Of a stretch of 64,000 nucleotides of DNA, positions 38,469 through 49,110 are shown piece after piece. Every line of letters begins with the position of its first letter. Positions within the stretch are counted from its first letter, which is position 1. The notes below the pieces were generated by a model, which was given only the letters and a program-made list of their open reading frames with translations, was not told where the DNA came from and ran no database searches. The DNA comes from Pseudonocardia sp. HH130630-07 (GTDB lineage Bacteria > Actinomycetota > Actinomycetes > Mycobacteriales > Pseudonocardiaceae): NCBI RefSeq assembly GCF_001698125.1, contig NZ_CP013854.1, positions 2,418,001-2,482,000 of the forward strand, given 5' to 3'. The position numbers and the translations under genes are program-made.

Positions 38469-39497
38469 GTGCCCATCGCCACGCCCGAGATCTACAACGA
38501 GATGCTGGACAAGGCCAAGAGCGGCGAGTTCGCCTACCCGGCGATCAACGTGACCGGCACCGAGAGCCTGAACGCCGCGCTGCGCGGGTTCGCCGAGGCC
38601 GGGTCGGACGGCATCGTGCAGGTCTCCACCGGTGGCGCCGAGTTCCTCTCCGGCACCCGGGTCAAGGACATGGTCACCGGCTCGGTCGGGCTCGCCGAGT
38701 TCGCCCACGTCGTCGCGGACAGGTACCCGGTCAACATCGCGCTGCACACCGACCACTGCCCGAAGGACAAGCTCGACTCCTTCGTCCGGCCGCTGCTGAA
38801 GATCAGCCAGGAGCGGGTGTCGGGCGGGCGGAACCCGCTGTTCCAGTCGCACATGTGGGACGGCTCGGCCGTCGAGCTGGAGGAGAACCTGGAGATCGCC
38901 GCCGAGCTGCTCGCCGAGGCGGTCCAGGCCAAGATCATCCTCGAGGTCGAGATCGGCGTCGTCGGCGGCGAGGAGGACGGCGTCGACAACGACATCAACG
39001 AGAAGCTCTACACCGCCCCCGGTGACTTCGCGCGGACCGTCGAGGTGCTCGGCTCCGGCGACAAGGGCCGCTACCTGCTGGCCGCGACGTTCGGCAACGT
39101 GCACGGCGTCTACAAGCCGGGCAACGTGAAGCTGTGCCCGGAGATCCTCAAGGAGGGCCAGGACGTGGCCCGGACGACGATCGGGCCGGGCTCGGTCGAG
39201 AAGCCGTTCGACCTCGTCTTCCACGGCGGCTCCGGCTCGCTGCTGGAGGAGATCCACGAGGCGCTGGGCTACGGCGTGGTGAAGATGAACGTCGACACCG
39301 ACACCCAGTACGCGTTCACCCGCCCGATCGCGGCGCACATGTTCGAGAACTACGACGGCGTCCTGAAGGTCGACGGCGAGGTCGGCAACAAGAAGACCTA
39401 CGACCCGCGCACCTACCTCAAGAAGGCCGAGGTCGCGATGAGCGAGCGGGTCGTCCAGGCCTGCGAGTCGCTGAAGTCCGCCGGCAAGGCACTCTGA
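38469..39497 (+). CDS. fba: Class II fructose-bisphosphate aldolase
   Basis: 342 aa, GTG 38469 preceded by GAGGAGG. Zinc and catalytic motifs: ALHTDHC (Asp, His), EVEIGVVGGEEDG, NVHGVYKPG, HGGSGS and NVDTDTQYA. Length and motifs match the actinobacterial class II enzyme (Rv0363c). Cleaves fructose 1,6-bisphosphate to DHAP and GAP in glycolysis and gluconeogenesis. Followed after 5 nt by a DUF3151 gene, as near fba in mycobacteria. Confidence 0.96.
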   Translation: MPIATPEIYNEMLDKAKSGEFAYPAINVTGTESLNAALRGFAEAGSDGIVQVSTGGAEFLSGTRVKDMVTGSVGLAEFAHVVADRYPVNIALHTDHCPKDKLDSFVRPLLKISQERVSGGRNPLFQSHMWDGSAVELEENLEIAAELLAEAVQAKIILEVEIGVVGGEEDGVDNDINEKLYTAPGDFARTVEVLGSGDKGRYLLAATFGNVHGVYKPGNVKLCPEILKEGQDVARTTIGPGSVEKPFDLVFHGGSGSLLEEIHEALGYGVVKMNVDTDTQYAFTRPIAAHMFENYDGVLKVDGEVGNKKTYDPRTYLKKAEVAMSERVVQACESLKSAGKAL

Positions 39498-39502
39498 GTC
39501 CC

Positions 39503-39916
39503 ATGAGCGTGCACGGCAATCTCCTCGAACCCGAAGCCACCCGGCTCCCGGTGGATCCGGCGGCCGCCGAGCTGACGGCGGGCACCGACCCGTCCGAGGT
39601 CGCGGCGGGCAGCCCGGCCTCCTCCATCGCCTGGGCGGTGCTGGCCGAGCGTGCGCTGTCCGCCGGCGAGACCGTCGCCGGGTACGCGTACGCCCGCACC
39701 GGCTACCACCGCGGCCTGGACCAGCTGCGGCGCAACGGCTGGAAGGGCTTCGGCCCGGTCCCGTGGTCGCACGAGCCCAACCGCGGCTTCCTGCGTTCCT
39801 GCGGCGCGCTCCTGCGCGCGGCCGACGGGATCGGTGAGGCGCCGGAGGTCGAGCGGCTGCGCAGCCTGATCGCCGACTCGGATCCGGAGGCGCTCGCCGC
39901 CCTCGGCATCGGCTGA
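39503..39916 (+). CDS. DUF3151 family protein
   Basis: 137 aa, ATG 39503, 5 nt after fba. All-helical appearance with SPASSIAWAVLAERAL, GYHRGLDQLRRNGWKGFGPVPWSHEPNRGFLRS and EALAALG, hallmark of DUF3151 (Rv0360c type), which is restricted to actinobacteria. Function unknown; the constant fba linkage suggests a metabolic regulator or a shared transcript. Confidence 0.85.
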   Translation: MSVHGNLLEPEATRLPVDPAAAELTAGTDPSEVAAGSPASSIAWAVLAERALSAGETVAGYAYARTGYHRGLDQLRRNGWKGFGPVPWSHEPNRGFLRSCGALLRAADGIGEAPEVERLRSLIADSDPEALAALGIG

Positions 39917-39994
39917 CCCGGTGGCCGTGCATCCCGTCCCGTCCCGCCCCGCCACCCGGGTGCGGGACGGGGTCCCCGGCCGCGTGGCGGACCG

Positions 39995-41161
39995 GTGACG
40001 CGGAACGGGTGGCGGCGCGCCGGGAACCGGCTGCGCGTGCGGGGCCGGCTCGGTGTGCGCCGGGTGCGGGCGTCCTGGCTGCCGATCCTGCAGTGCGCCG
40101 TGGCCGCGGGCCTCGCCCTCTGGGTGGCCGGCGACCTGGTCGGGCACACCCGGCCGTTCTTCGCGCCGATCGCCGCGGTGATCAGCCTCGGCCTGTCGCT
40201 CAACTCCCGCCTGCGCCGGGCGAGCGAGCTCGTCGTCGGGGTGAGTCTCGGCGTGCTGGTCGGCGACCTGCTCATCGCGCAGATCGGCAGCGGGGTCTGG
40301 CAGCTGGTCCTGGTCGTGGCGCTGGCGATCACGCTCGCGACGTTCTTCGACGGCGGCAACCTCATCGTCGCCCAGGCCGGTGCGTCCGCGGTGCTGGTCA
40401 CCACCCTGCTGCCGCCCGGCGAGACCGGGGGGATCGACCGGTGCGTGGACGCCCTGATCGGCGGCATGGCCGGGATCCTGGTCGCCGCGGTGCTCCCGGT
40501 GCACCCGGTCCGGATCGTGCGGCGCGAGGCCCGGCGGGTACTCGACGACCTCGTCACGGTGCTCACCGAGATCGCCTCCGCGCTGCGGTCCGGCGACCGG
40601 GAGAGCGCGTCCCGGGCGCTGCGCCGGGCCCGCGACACCCAGGGCGTCATCGACGGCCTCCGGACCGCCGTCGGCTCGGCGGGCGAGGTCGCCGCGGTGT
40701 CCCCGCTGCACCGTCCCCGGCGGCGGATGCTGCGCCGGTACCGGGAGCTCGCCGAGCGGACCGACTACGCCCACCGCAACGCCCGGGTGCTCGCCCGGCG
40801 GGCCCTGACCGCCATCGAGGACGGCGAGCGCGTCCCGGCCGAGCTGCCGGACACGATCGTCGACCTCGCCGGCGCGGTGGACGCCCTGATCCGCGAGCTG
40901 GGGCAGGACGGCGACCGGGAGCGGGCCCGGGGCCCGCTGCTCGACGCGGTGCGGGACGTCCCGGTGCTGTCGGAGGTACCGGTGGTCCCCGCCGTACCCC
41001 GCCCGGAGGACGACGGCGCCGCGGCCCCGGCCGTCTCGGTCCCGGTGCTGGTGGCCCAGGTCCGCTCGATCGCCATCGACCTCCTGCAGGCCACCGGCAT
41101 GACCCGGACCGAGGCCATGCACGCGCTGCGCGGCGTGCCCCCGGAGACCGGCGTCGGCTGA
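39995..41161 (+). CDS. FUSC-family (aromatic acid exporter-like) membrane protein
   Basis: 388 aa, GTG 39995. A basic N-terminus, then a block of about six helices (28-175) including GHTRPFFAPIAAVISLGLSLNSRLRRASELVVGVSLGVLVGD, the conserved FUSC/DUF939 segment, followed by a long cytoplasmic helical domain (180-388). Such proteins resemble half-size aromatic-acid exporters; the substrate is unknown. Confidence 0.8.
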   Translation: MTRNGWRRAGNRLRVRGRLGVRRVRASWLPILQCAVAAGLALWVAGDLVGHTRPFFAPIAAVISLGLSLNSRLRRASELVVGVSLGVLVGDLLIAQIGSGVWQLVLVVALAITLATFFDGGNLIVAQAGASAVLVTTLLPPGETGGIDRCVDALIGGMAGILVAAVLPVHPVRIVRREARRVLDDLVTVLTEIASALRSGDRESASRALRRARDTQGVIDGLRTAVGSAGEVAAVSPLHRPRRRMLRRYRELAERTDYAHRNARVLARRALTAIEDGERVPAELPDTIVDLAGAVDALIRELGQDGDRERARGPLLDAVRDVPVLSEVPVVPAVPRPEDDGAAAPAVSVPVLVAQVRSIAIDLLQATGMTRTEAMHALRGVPPETGVG

Positions 41162-41294
41162 ACGGGGGAGCGGGCTTCCGTCACGGTCCGGTCACGGAGC
41201 AGAATCGGGCGCTGTCCGGCGCCGGGGCGAACTCCTCGTCCCCCGCACACAGCCGTGCGGTCGTCGCCGCCGACCGCGATCGGGGTCCAAGCCA

Positions 41295-41972
41295 GTGCAG
41301 TCGTTCATCCGCTACGTTCTCGCGCCGCTCGTGCGCCTGCTCTGGCGTCCGCGGGTGCACGGAACCGGGCACATCCCCTCCTCCGGCCCGGTGATCCTGG
41401 CCGCGAACCACCGCGCCGTCGCCGACACGGTGTTCATCCCGCTCGTCGCCCCGCGCCGGGTGGCGTTCCTGGGCAAGGCGGAGTACTTCACCCGCCGGGG
41501 GCTGCGCGGCCGGCTGTCGGCCGGCTTCCTCGGCGCGCTGGGGTACATCCCGGTCGACCGGGGCAACGCCAGGGCCGGTCTCGCCGCGCTGGCCGCCGGC
41601 CGGGAGGTGCTGCGGGCCGGGGGCGTGTTCGGCATCTACCCGGAGGGCACCCGCTCGCTCGACGGCCGGCTGCACCGCGGGCACACCGGGGTCGCGAGCC
41701 TGGCCCTGTCCACCGGTGCGGTCGTCGTGCCGGTGGGCCTGATCGGGACGGAGCGGGTCCGCCCGTCCGGGCGGCGGCTCCCCCGGCTGGCCCGGGTCGA
41801 GGTGCACTTCGGTGCGCCGCTGGAGTTCAGCCGGTACGAGGGGCTGGAGGGCGCTCCGACCATCCGCCGGGCGGTCACCGACGAGATCATGGACGCGATC
41901 GCCGACCTCTCCGGCCAGGTCTACGTGGACTCCTACCACCGGCGCCCGTCCGAGTCGGACCGCGCGGCCTGA
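41295..41972 (+). CDS. 1-acyl-glycerol-3-phosphate acyltransferase (PlsC-like)
   Basis: 225 aa, GTG 41295. Acyltransferase block I N38-H-R-A-V-A-D44 is the NHx4D catalytic motif. Block III is YPEGTRSLDGRLHRG, and block IV VVPVGLIGTERV. An N-terminal helix anchors it to the membrane. It transfers an acyl chain to lysophosphatidate in phospholipid synthesis, though related family members have other acceptors. Convergent with the next gene, 7 nt apart. Confidence 0.88.
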   Translation: MQSFIRYVLAPLVRLLWRPRVHGTGHIPSSGPVILAANHRAVADTVFIPLVAPRRVAFLGKAEYFTRRGLRGRLSAGFLGALGYIPVDRGNARAGLAALAAGREVLRAGGVFGIYPEGTRSLDGRLHRGHTGVASLALSTGAVVVPVGLIGTERVRPSGRRLPRLARVEVHFGAPLEFSRYEGLEGAPTIRRAVTDEIMDAIADLSGQVYVDSYHRRPSESDRAA

Positions 41973-41979
41973 GCAGGGC

Positions 41980-42687
41980 TCAGTCCGGCAGCACCGGGTT
42001 CCACGGCTCGGTGTGCCGGTACCAGGCCCAGCGCTTCGTCTCGCGCGGGTACGGCTCGCCGTCCCGGACCGGGGTGGCACCGGTCGTCCCGATCTGCACC
42101 GCCCGCCCGGTCGCGGCGGTGACCCCGCGACCGCTCCGCACCCGGACGCCGTCCGGGCCGGCGTCGACGACCAGGCGGGGCACCCGGCCGTGCAGGACCC
42201 GGACGGCGTCGCAGTAGGCCTCGCCGTACAGGTCCGGGATCTCGCCGCGCCCGACGAGCACACCGCCGTTGTCGTCGCGGAGCAACGGCTGCGGCCGGGC
42301 CGTCCCGGTCCGGGCCAGCCCGGCGGCGTCGGCGAACGACGACGGCAGCCCCCAGTTCCGCACGGCGGCGGAGTTCCGGTGCACGGGCAGGTAGGCGACC
42401 TCGGTCCCCAGCGCGGAGCGCCGGAGCAGGCGCAGGACGACCGCGGCGAGATCGGCGTCGTCGCCGTGCACGATGAGCCGCACCCCGGGGTGTTCGGCCA
42501 GTAGCGGGTCGACGACGTCGCGTCCCGGTCGCGGGCCGGTGGTGACCGAGCGCACCGCCGGGTCCCCGGTGAGGGAGGCCGGTGGGCGTTCCCGCCGGGC
42601 GCGGGGCCGGATACCGTGGAACGGAAGACGGTGTCGGCGCTGCGGCACGCAGGCGAGCAACACCGCTTCGGGATCGGTCGAGTCCAC
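41980..42687 (-). CDS. Conserved hypothetical protein, Rv0358-like by position
   Basis: 235 aa from GTG 42687, the first codon after which the protein looks coherent (VDSTDPEAVLLACVPQ); GAGAGGG is 11-17 nt upstream. Segments SVTTGPRPGRDVVDPLLAEHP, RLIVHGDDADLAAVVLRLLRR and EVAYLPVHRNSAAVRNWGLP suggest a short nucleotide- or lipid-kinase-like alpha/beta domain, possibly a remnant related to diacylglycerol-kinase catalytic domains. It lies divergent from purA, as Rv0358 does in mycobacteria. Function unknown. Confidence 0.6.
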   Translation of the reverse strand: MDSTDPEAVLLACVPQRRHRLPFHGIRPRARRERPPASLTGDPAVRSVTTGPRPGRDVVDPLLAEHPGVRLIVHGDDADLAAVVLRLLRRSALGTEVAYLPVHRNSAAVRNWGLPSSFADAAGLARTGTARPQPLLRDDNGGVLVGRGEIPDLYGEAYCDAVRVLHGRVPRLVVDAGPDGVRVRSGRGVTAATGRAVQIGTTGATPVRDGEPYPRETKRWAWYRHTEPWNPVLPD

Positions 42688-42759
42688 TGATCGAGTACCC
42701 TCTCCGCCGCGGAAACCGGTAACCACGCCCGGGTCCGTGGCCGTGCCGAGCGTGTGTGA

Positions 42760-44049
<1,290 letters not shown>

Positions 44050-44086
44050 CTCCCCTCCCCGCCCCCGCCCTCCCCCTCCCACTGGT

Positions 44087-44135
44087 CACTCATGGAGCTT
44101 CGGCCCGGCCACACGAGGCCGAAGCTCCATGAGTG
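44087..44135 (+). repeat. 49-bp palindromic intergenic repeat, copy C
   Basis: A perfect 19-bp stem: CACTCATGGAGCTTCGGCC at 44087-44105, its complement at 44117-44135, with loop CGGCCACACGA. It differs from copy D (48893) at only the first base. Located between convergent purA and an MFS gene. Confidence 0.92.
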
Positions 44136-44150
44136 GGTCCGGGGGACGGG

Positions 44151-45344
44151 TCAGGGAACGCTGCGCGTGGTCGGTTCGTCACGGACCGGGGTCAGGAGGG
44201 CGGCGGCCAGCGGCGTCACCGCGGCCAGGGCGAAGCCCACGCCGTAGCTGCTCGCCCCGATCAGGGCGCCCAGGGTGACCGGGACGGCCGACGCGAGCGC
44301 GTTCTGGCCGGTGTTCTGGATTCCGAGCGCCCGGCCGGACCAGGCCCGGCCGGCCAGCTCGGCGGTCGCGGTGAACCCGAGACCGTTGTCGGCGACGGTG
44401 ACGACCGCGCCGACCGCCAGCATCGTCACCGCCAGCCACCCGGCCACCGCGTCGCCGAGCGCGAACACCAGCAGCACGACGGCGGCGGCCACCGCGATCA
44501 GGCGCATCGGCCGCAGCCGGGAGCCGGCCCGGTCCGACCACCAGCCGGCCCCGATCCGGCCGGCCGCGCCGACGACCTGCCCGGCGGCGACGAACGCCCC
44601 GGCCGCAGCCACGCCCCACCCCTGCTCGCGGACCAGGTACTCGGTGCCGAACGCGGCCACCGCGAACTGCGGCACCACCAGCAGGGCCGACGCGCCGTGC
44701 ACCCGCCACAGCACCGGCGTCCGGTACGGGGAGCCGGGGTCCGGGCCGCCGGCGCCGGCCGGGCGTGGCGGGTCGGGCGCGAGGAGGAGCACCAGCACCG
44801 CGGCGACCAGGCAGGCGACGGCGGGCAGCAGCAACGCCCGCCACGGGCCCGCCGCCGCGGCGCCGAGGGTGGGCAGGGTGAGCCCGGCCAGCGCGACGCC
44901 GAGCGGCTGCGCGGTCTGCCGCACGCCCATCGCCGTACCGCGCTCGTGGGGGCCGAACCAGCCCATCACCATCCGGCCGCTGGCGGCGAACACCGAGGCC
45001 GCCCCGGCGCCGCCGAGCACCAGCAGGACCAGCGTCGCCGGCCCCGGGAACAACGCCGCCCCGGCGACCGCGGCGGCACAGACGGCCAGCCCGGCGGCGA
45101 TCACCCCGCGCTCACCGGTGCGGTCGGCCACGGCGCCCCAGGCGATCAGGGTCAGCAACAGCCCCGCGGTCGGCGCGCCGACGTAGGTGCCGGCCCCGGC
45201 GAGGGACAGGCCGCCCGCGTCGCGCAGCAGCGGGACCAGGAACGGCATCCCGTAGACGAAGCTGCAGGCGGCGGTCTGGGCGAGCACGCCGGCGCCGAGC
45301 ACCACCCAGCGGCGTGGACTCCGGGTGACGTCGACGTCGGCCAT
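44151..45344 (-). CDS. Major facilitator superfamily transporter
   Basis: 397 aa, ATG 45344 with a TAGCGT -10 element 7 nt upstream. Twelve helices; loop 2-3 motif GAVADRTGERGV and mid-protein GWWSDRAGSRLRPMR are MFS signatures. Similar to oxalate/formate- or cyanate-type permeases by overall pattern; substrate unknown. Convergent with purA. Confidence 0.85.
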   Translation of the reverse strand: MADVDVTRSPRRWVVLGAGVLAQTAACSFVYGMPFLVPLLRDAGGLSLAGAGTYVGAPTAGLLLTLIAWGAVADRTGERGVIAAGLAVCAAAVAGAALFPGPATLVLLVLGGAGAASVFAASGRMVMGWFGPHERGTAMGVRQTAQPLGVALAGLTLPTLGAAAAGPWRALLLPAVACLVAAVLVLLLAPDPPRPAGAGGPDPGSPYRTPVLWRVHGASALLVVPQFAVAAFGTEYLVREQGWGVAAAGAFVAAGQVVGAAGRIGAGWWSDRAGSRLRPMRLIAVAAAVVLLVFALGDAVAGWLAVTMLAVGAVVTVADNGLGFTATAELAGRAWSGRALGIQNTGQNALASAVPVTLGALIGASSYGVGFALAAVTPLAAALLTPVRDEPTTRSVP

Positions 45345-45351
45345 GCCGGCA

Positions 45352-45357
45352 ACGCTA
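45352..45357 (-). promoter_or_regulatory. -10 element TAGCGT of the MFS gene
   Basis: Seven nucleotides before ATG 45344; leaderless geometry. Confidence 0.5.
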
Positions 45358-45361
45358 GGCG

Positions 45362-45402
45362 TGTTCCCAGCAGGTGACCATGCGCTTCCAGATGATGGGA
45401 AC
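45362..45402. terminator. Inverted repeat after marP, possible terminator or operator
   Basis: GTTCCCA (45362-45368) and TGGGAAC (45396-45402) with a 27-nt loop, immediately downstream of the marP stop and overlapping the upstream side of the MFS promoter. Weak as a terminator. Confidence 0.3.
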
Positions 45403-45404
45403 CG

Positions 45405-46610
45405 CTACGAGGCGCACTCCCCCGTGCCGACCGAGGACGCCGACTCGTCGGCCGCGGCGTTCAGCGCCGCGGCGGCCTGCTCCGCGGTCAGCACGAAACC
45501 GGTCTCGGTGTCGTCGAGGGCCGCACCGAAGACGACGCCGACCACGCGGCCGTCCGGGGTGATCATCGGCCCGCCGGAGTTCCCGGAACGGACCACGGCG
45601 CGCACGGTGTAGACGTCGCGCACGACGCTGCCCTGCTCGTAGATGTCCGGCCCGCGCAGCCGGATCCGCTCCCGGACCTTGCCCGGCGTGACGGTGTACG
45701 GGCCGTCCAGCGGGTAGCCGAGGATGATCACGTCGTCCCCGACGCCGGTCGGCTCCGGGCTGAACTGCAGCGGCTCCTCCTCCAGCGCCGGCACGTCCAG
45801 GACGGCCACGTCGACCTGCGGGTCGTAGTAGACGACCTCGGCGTCGAGCTGGCGGGTACGGCCGCGCGAGGTGGTGACCTCCACGCTCGTGCTCGACGTG
45901 CCGGCGACGACGTGGGCGTTGGTCATGACCCGCTGCGGCGCGACGACGAAGCCGGTCCCCTCCAGCGCACGGCGGCAGGCCGTGGCCCGGCCGCGCACCT
46001 TGAGCACCCGGTCGCGGACCTCGTTGACCACCGGGTTCTGCACCAGACCGGCGTCCGGCGGGCCGATCGCGGCGACCGGGGTGCGCGAGAACGGGCTCAC
46101 GACGTCGGGGAACCCGGAGTCGTCCAGGATCTGGCGCAGCTCGGCCGGCAGCTGGCGGGCGGCGTCCGGCATCGCGCCGTCGACGGCGGCCAGCACCCGG
46201 GAGTCGCGCAGCCCGCTGGTGAGCGTCGCGAAGCTGGTGGACGACAGCGGCAGCGCGATCAGCCAGGCCGCGATCACCACGGCGACCGCCTGGACCCCGG
46301 CCCCGAGCGTGGAGTCGACCTTGAGCGTGCCCTCGCCGCGGATCCGGTCCCGGATGTGCCGGCCGAGGTAGACCCCGGTGGCCTCGCCGAGCGCGACGAG
46401 CAGCACCACCGCCCCGATCCCGAGCAGCACCTTCGCCTGCTGGGACTCCACCTGGGCGGCCAGCAGCGGCGCGAGCCGCAGCCCCAGGATGGCCCCGGTC
46501 AGCACCCCGAGGAAGGAGAGCAGAGCGACCGCCACCCCGTGCCGCCATCCGGACGCCGCCGCCAGCAGCGCCAGGAGGACGACGACCACGTCGACCCAGC
46601 TGATGCTCAC
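45405..46610 (-). CDS. marP: Periplasmic membrane-bound serine protease MarP
   Basis: 401 aa, GTG 46610 overlapping the Nudix stop (GTGA). A four-helix colicin-V-production-like membrane domain (1-125), a linker, then a chymotrypsin-like protease with His233 (NAHVV), Asp267 (QVDVAVLD) and Ser345 (RSGNSGG). Cys212 and Cys399 match the disulfide pair of the mycobacterial enzyme. In M. tuberculosis MarP (Rv3671c) maintains pH homeostasis in acid by activating the wall hydrolase RipA. First in a block syntenic with Rv3671c-Rv3682. Confidence 0.93.
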   Translation of the reverse strand: MSISWVDVVVVLLALLAAASGWRHGVAVALLSFLGVLTGAILGLRLAPLLAAQVESQQAKVLLGIGAVVLLVALGEATGVYLGRHIRDRIRGEGTLKVDSTLGAGVQAVAVVIAAWLIALPLSSTSFATLTSGLRDSRVLAAVDGAMPDAARQLPAELRQILDDSGFPDVVSPFSRTPVAAIGPPDAGLVQNPVVNEVRDRVLKVRGRATACRRALEGTGFVVAPQRVMTNAHVVAGTSSTSVEVTTSRGRTRQLDAEVVYYDPQVDVAVLDVPALEEEPLQFSPEPTGVGDDVIILGYPLDGPYTVTPGKVRERIRLRGPDIYEQGSVVRDVYTVRAVVRSGNSGGPMITPDGRVVGVVFGAALDDTETGFVLTAEQAAAALNAAADESASSVGTGECAS

Positions 46611-47377
46611 CGGCCCACCTCGTCACGACGATCGACGGGGTCGGTCACGCGTTCTCCTCGCAGTTCGTCCGGGCACGGCTCCCCGTGCCCGGGCCGGGCG
46701 CTCGCCGCCCATGCCTCGTCGAGTCCCTCGACCCGTTCCTCGTCCCACGGACGTTCCCAGCCGGCCCGCCGGAGCAGGGCGGACAGCAGGCCCCCGGTGA
46801 ATCCCCAGACCAGCAGCCCCGACGTGCGGAACGCGGGGCCGACGTACCCGCGCGGCCCGCGGACCGAGATCCGGTTCGCCGGGTCGGCCAGCTCGGCCAC
46901 CGGGACCCGCAGCACCCTGGCCACCTCGGCCGGGTCCACGACGTCCACCGGAACGGGGCGGGCCCAGTGCGCGAGTACCGGGGTCACCAGCGCGCCGGTC
47001 GGCGGGACGAGGAGTTCGGGCAGCAGGCACAGCGGCACCACGCCCGCCGGGTCGAGCCCGGTCTCCTCGCGGGCCTCGCGCACCGCGGCGTCGACGGGCC
47101 CGGTGTCCCCGGGGTCCACCCGGCCGCCGGGGAAGGCCACCTGGCCGGCGTGCGACCGCAGGGTCGCGGCCCGTTCGGTGAGCAGCACGTCCGGGCCGCG
47201 GTCGCCGTCGGCGAACAGCATCAGGACGGCGGCCCGCCGCCCGTCGCCGCGGCCGGCCGCCGGATCGCGCCGGCTGCCGAACCAGGCCGCGTCGAGCCCG
47301 CGGACCCCCTCGACCAGCGGGACCAGCGAGGGCGGTGCGGCCCCCGGGTCCGGCTCCGGCACGGCGCGGCCGGTCAC
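46607..47377 (-). CDS. Nudix hydrolase, CoA pyrophosphatase type
   Basis: 256 aa, GTG 47377 overlapping the TlpA-like stop. LRSHAGQVAFPGGRVDPGD followed by the Nudix box core AAVREAREETGL; the preceding HxGQVAFPGG wording is that of CoA-diphosphatases (NudL/UPF0035). Expected to hydrolyse CoA or its derivatives to 4'-phosphopantetheine and 3',5'-ADP. Counterpart of Rv3672c, coupled to marP. Confidence 0.85.
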   Translation of the reverse strand: MTGRAVPEPDPGAAPPSLVPLVEGVRGLDAAWFGSRRDPAAGRGDGRRAAVLMLFADGDRGPDVLLTERAATLRSHAGQVAFPGGRVDPGDTGPVDAAVREAREETGLDPAGVVPLCLLPELLVPPTGALVTPVLAHWARPVPVDVVDPAEVARVLRVPVAELADPANRISVRGPRGYVGPAFRTSGLLVWGFTGGLLSALLRRAGWERPWDEERVEGLDEAWAASARPGHGEPCPDELRGERVTDPVDRRDEVGR

Positions 47378-48027
47378 CGCAGGCGCTCCACCGCGGCCGC
47401 CACCTCGTCGGCGGTACGGAACGGGATCGGCGGATCGACCGTGGCCGGCGTGCCGTCGGCCCGGACGACGGAGGTGAACGGCAGCACCGGCGGCGCGTCG
47501 AGGGCCGCCCGCAGCTCGCCGCGCGGGTCGGTCACGGCCGGCAGCCGGATCCCCAGCCGCTGCACCAGGCGCAGCGCCGCGACCGGGTCGTCCTGGACGT
47601 CGACGGTCAGTACCGGGACCGAGCCGGGGCGCGCGGCGTACTCGGCGAGCGCCGGGAGCTCCTCGCGGCACGGCACGCACCAGGAGGCCCAGAAGTTGAC
47701 CAGCACCGGACGCCCGGCGACCGCGGCGCCGACGTCGATCGACCCGTCCGCGCCCAGGCACGGGACGGTGATCCCGGCCAGCGGCCCGGCCGCGGGCGCG
47801 CCGGTCGGGGCCGGGCAGGGCTGCAGGCGGGCCCCGGAGCGGGCGACGGCGAGCGCGGCGGGATCGGCGGTGGCCGGGTCGGACTCCTGCCGGGCCGCGG
47901 CGGGCGGCGCGCCCTGGGCCGAGGGGCCGGAGGGTGCGGGCCAGAGCGCCCACACCGCGACGGCGACGAGCACGACGACGACCACGGTCGAGACGATCTC
48001 GGACCGGGTGGCGCCGCTCCGGCTCAC
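47374..48027 (-). CDS. Membrane-anchored TlpA/ResA-like thioredoxin-fold protein
   Basis: 217 aa, GTG 48027 overlapping the nth stop. An N-terminal anchor (about 11-29), a Pro/Ala linker, then the thioredoxin fold with C117-V-P-C120 in [13 protein letters not shown]. Additional Cys71 and Cys90. An extracytoplasmic thiol-disulfide reductant, as in cytochrome c maturation or wall protein folding. Counterpart of Rv3673c. Confidence 0.87.
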   Translation of the reverse strand: MSRSGATRSEIVSTVVVVVLVAVAVWALWPAPSGPSAQGAPPAAARQESDPATADPAALAVARSGARLQPCPAPTGAPAAGPLAGITVPCLGADGSIDVGAAVAGRPVLVNFWASWCVPCREELPALAEYAARPGSVPVLTVDVQDDPVAALRLVQRLGIRLPAVTDPRGELRAALDAPPVLPFTSVVRADGTPATVDPPIPFRTADEVAAAVERLR

Positions 48028-48824
48028 CGGCCGCCCTCGTCGATTCCGGCCAGCGCCAGGAGGTGGTCCCGCTCCGGGCCCTTGACCAGGGCCGCAGCCT
48101 CGGCGGGCTCGGTCGGACCGAGCCCGAAGGACGGGCAGTCCGCCGCCAGGAGGCAGACCCCGCAGGCCGGCTTGCGGGAGTGGCAGACGCGCCGGCCGTG
48201 GAAGATCACGTGGTGGGAGATGATCGTCTGGTCCCGGCGCGGGACGAGCGCGGCCACGGCGTGCTCGACCTTCACCGGGTCCTCCTCGGTGGTCCAGCCC
48301 CACCGGCGGACCAGGCGCCCGAAGTGGGTGTCGACCGTGATGCCGGGGACGTCGAACGCGTTGCCCAGGATGACGTTCGCGGTCTTCCGCCCGATGCCGG
48401 GCAGACGCACCAGGTCCTCGAGGTTCGCGGGCAGCTCGCCACCGTGCCGCTCGACGACCGCGGCCCCCAGACCCGCCAGCGAGTTCGCCTTGTTGCGGTA
48501 GAAGCCGGTGGACCGGATCAGCTCCTCCAGCTCGGTCCGCTCGGCGGCCGCGTAGTCCGCCGCCGTGGGGTACCGGGCGAAGAGCGCCGGGGTGACCTGG
48601 TTGACCCGCTCGTCGGTGCACTGGGCGGACAGGATGGTGGCCACCGCGAGGTCCAGCGGCGTGGTGAAGTCCAGTTCGCAGTGCGCGTGCGGGTAACACT
48701 CGGCCAGCGCGCGCAGGATCCGGTTGACCCGCCGCGATCGCCCGATCGGGTTCTCCCCGGCGGTGATCCGCGCGGCGAGACCGGCCGCGGCGCGCCGGGT
48801 GGGCCGCCGGACGGAAGTGCTCAC
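48024..48824 (-). CDS. nth: Endonuclease III
   Basis: 266 aa. GTG 48824 is chosen because TACGCT sits 7 nt upstream; codons beyond it run through the palindromic repeat and are spurious. Helix-hairpin-helix [10 protein letters not shown] with catalytic Lys147, catalytic Asp165 in TVDTHFGR, and the 4Fe-4S ligands C214-x6-C221-x2-C224-x5-C230. DNA glycosylase/AP lyase for oxidised pyrimidines. Start of a leftward operon nth-tlpA-nudix-marP joined by 4-nt overlaps. Confidence 0.95.
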   Translation of the reverse strand: MSTSVRRPTRRAAAGLAARITAGENPIGRSRRVNRILRALAECYPHAHCELDFTTPLDLAVATILSAQCTDERVNQVTPALFARYPTAADYAAAERTELEELIRSTGFYRNKANSLAGLGAAVVERHGGELPANLEDLVRLPGIGRKTANVILGNAFDVPGITVDTHFGRLVRRWGWTTEEDPVKVEHAVAALVPRRDQTIISHHVIFHGRRVCHSRKPACGVCLLAADCPSFGLGPTEPAEAAALVKGPERDHLLALAGIDEGGR

Positions 48825-48831
48825 GTCACCG

Positions 48832-48837
48832 AGCGTA
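48832..48837 (-). promoter_or_regulatory. -10 element TACGCT of the nth-marP operon
   Basis: Seven nucleotides before GTG 48824; leaderless geometry. Confidence 0.5.
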
Positions 48838-48892
48838 CGGGTGGCCCCCGACAGCCGTGTCACCGTGTGGCGCGCCCCGGCCACCCCTCGCG

Positions 48893-48941
48893 TACTCATG
48901 GAGCTTCGGCCCGGCCACACGAGGCCGAAGCTCCATGAGTG
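48893..48941 (+). repeat. 49-bp palindromic intergenic repeat, copy D
   Basis: Identical to copy C over 48 of 49 bases (first base T instead of C). Perfect inner stem, arms at 48894-48911 and 48924-48941. It lies between divergent genes (nth to the left, a small membrane protein to the right), so it does not follow any gene here and cannot be only a terminator. Confidence 0.92.
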
Positions 48942-49110
48942 CACCGGTGGCGGGGGCGCTGCGGCCGGATCGGGGCTGCGTCGAGCGGCCGTCCGGCGGC
49001 GCCGAACGCCGCCGGACGGAGCAGACGATCACGAAACGATCACGAAACACCCGGATCGGTTACCCCCGGAGGGTGCGGGTGCGAACCCGTAGGAGAGGAT
49101 CGGAGGTGCC

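Noticed and set aside
48825..48944. Extension of nth to an ATG at 48944
   Set aside because: The extra residues are translated from the 49-bp palindromic repeat, and the -10 element at 48832-48837 would lie inside the gene.
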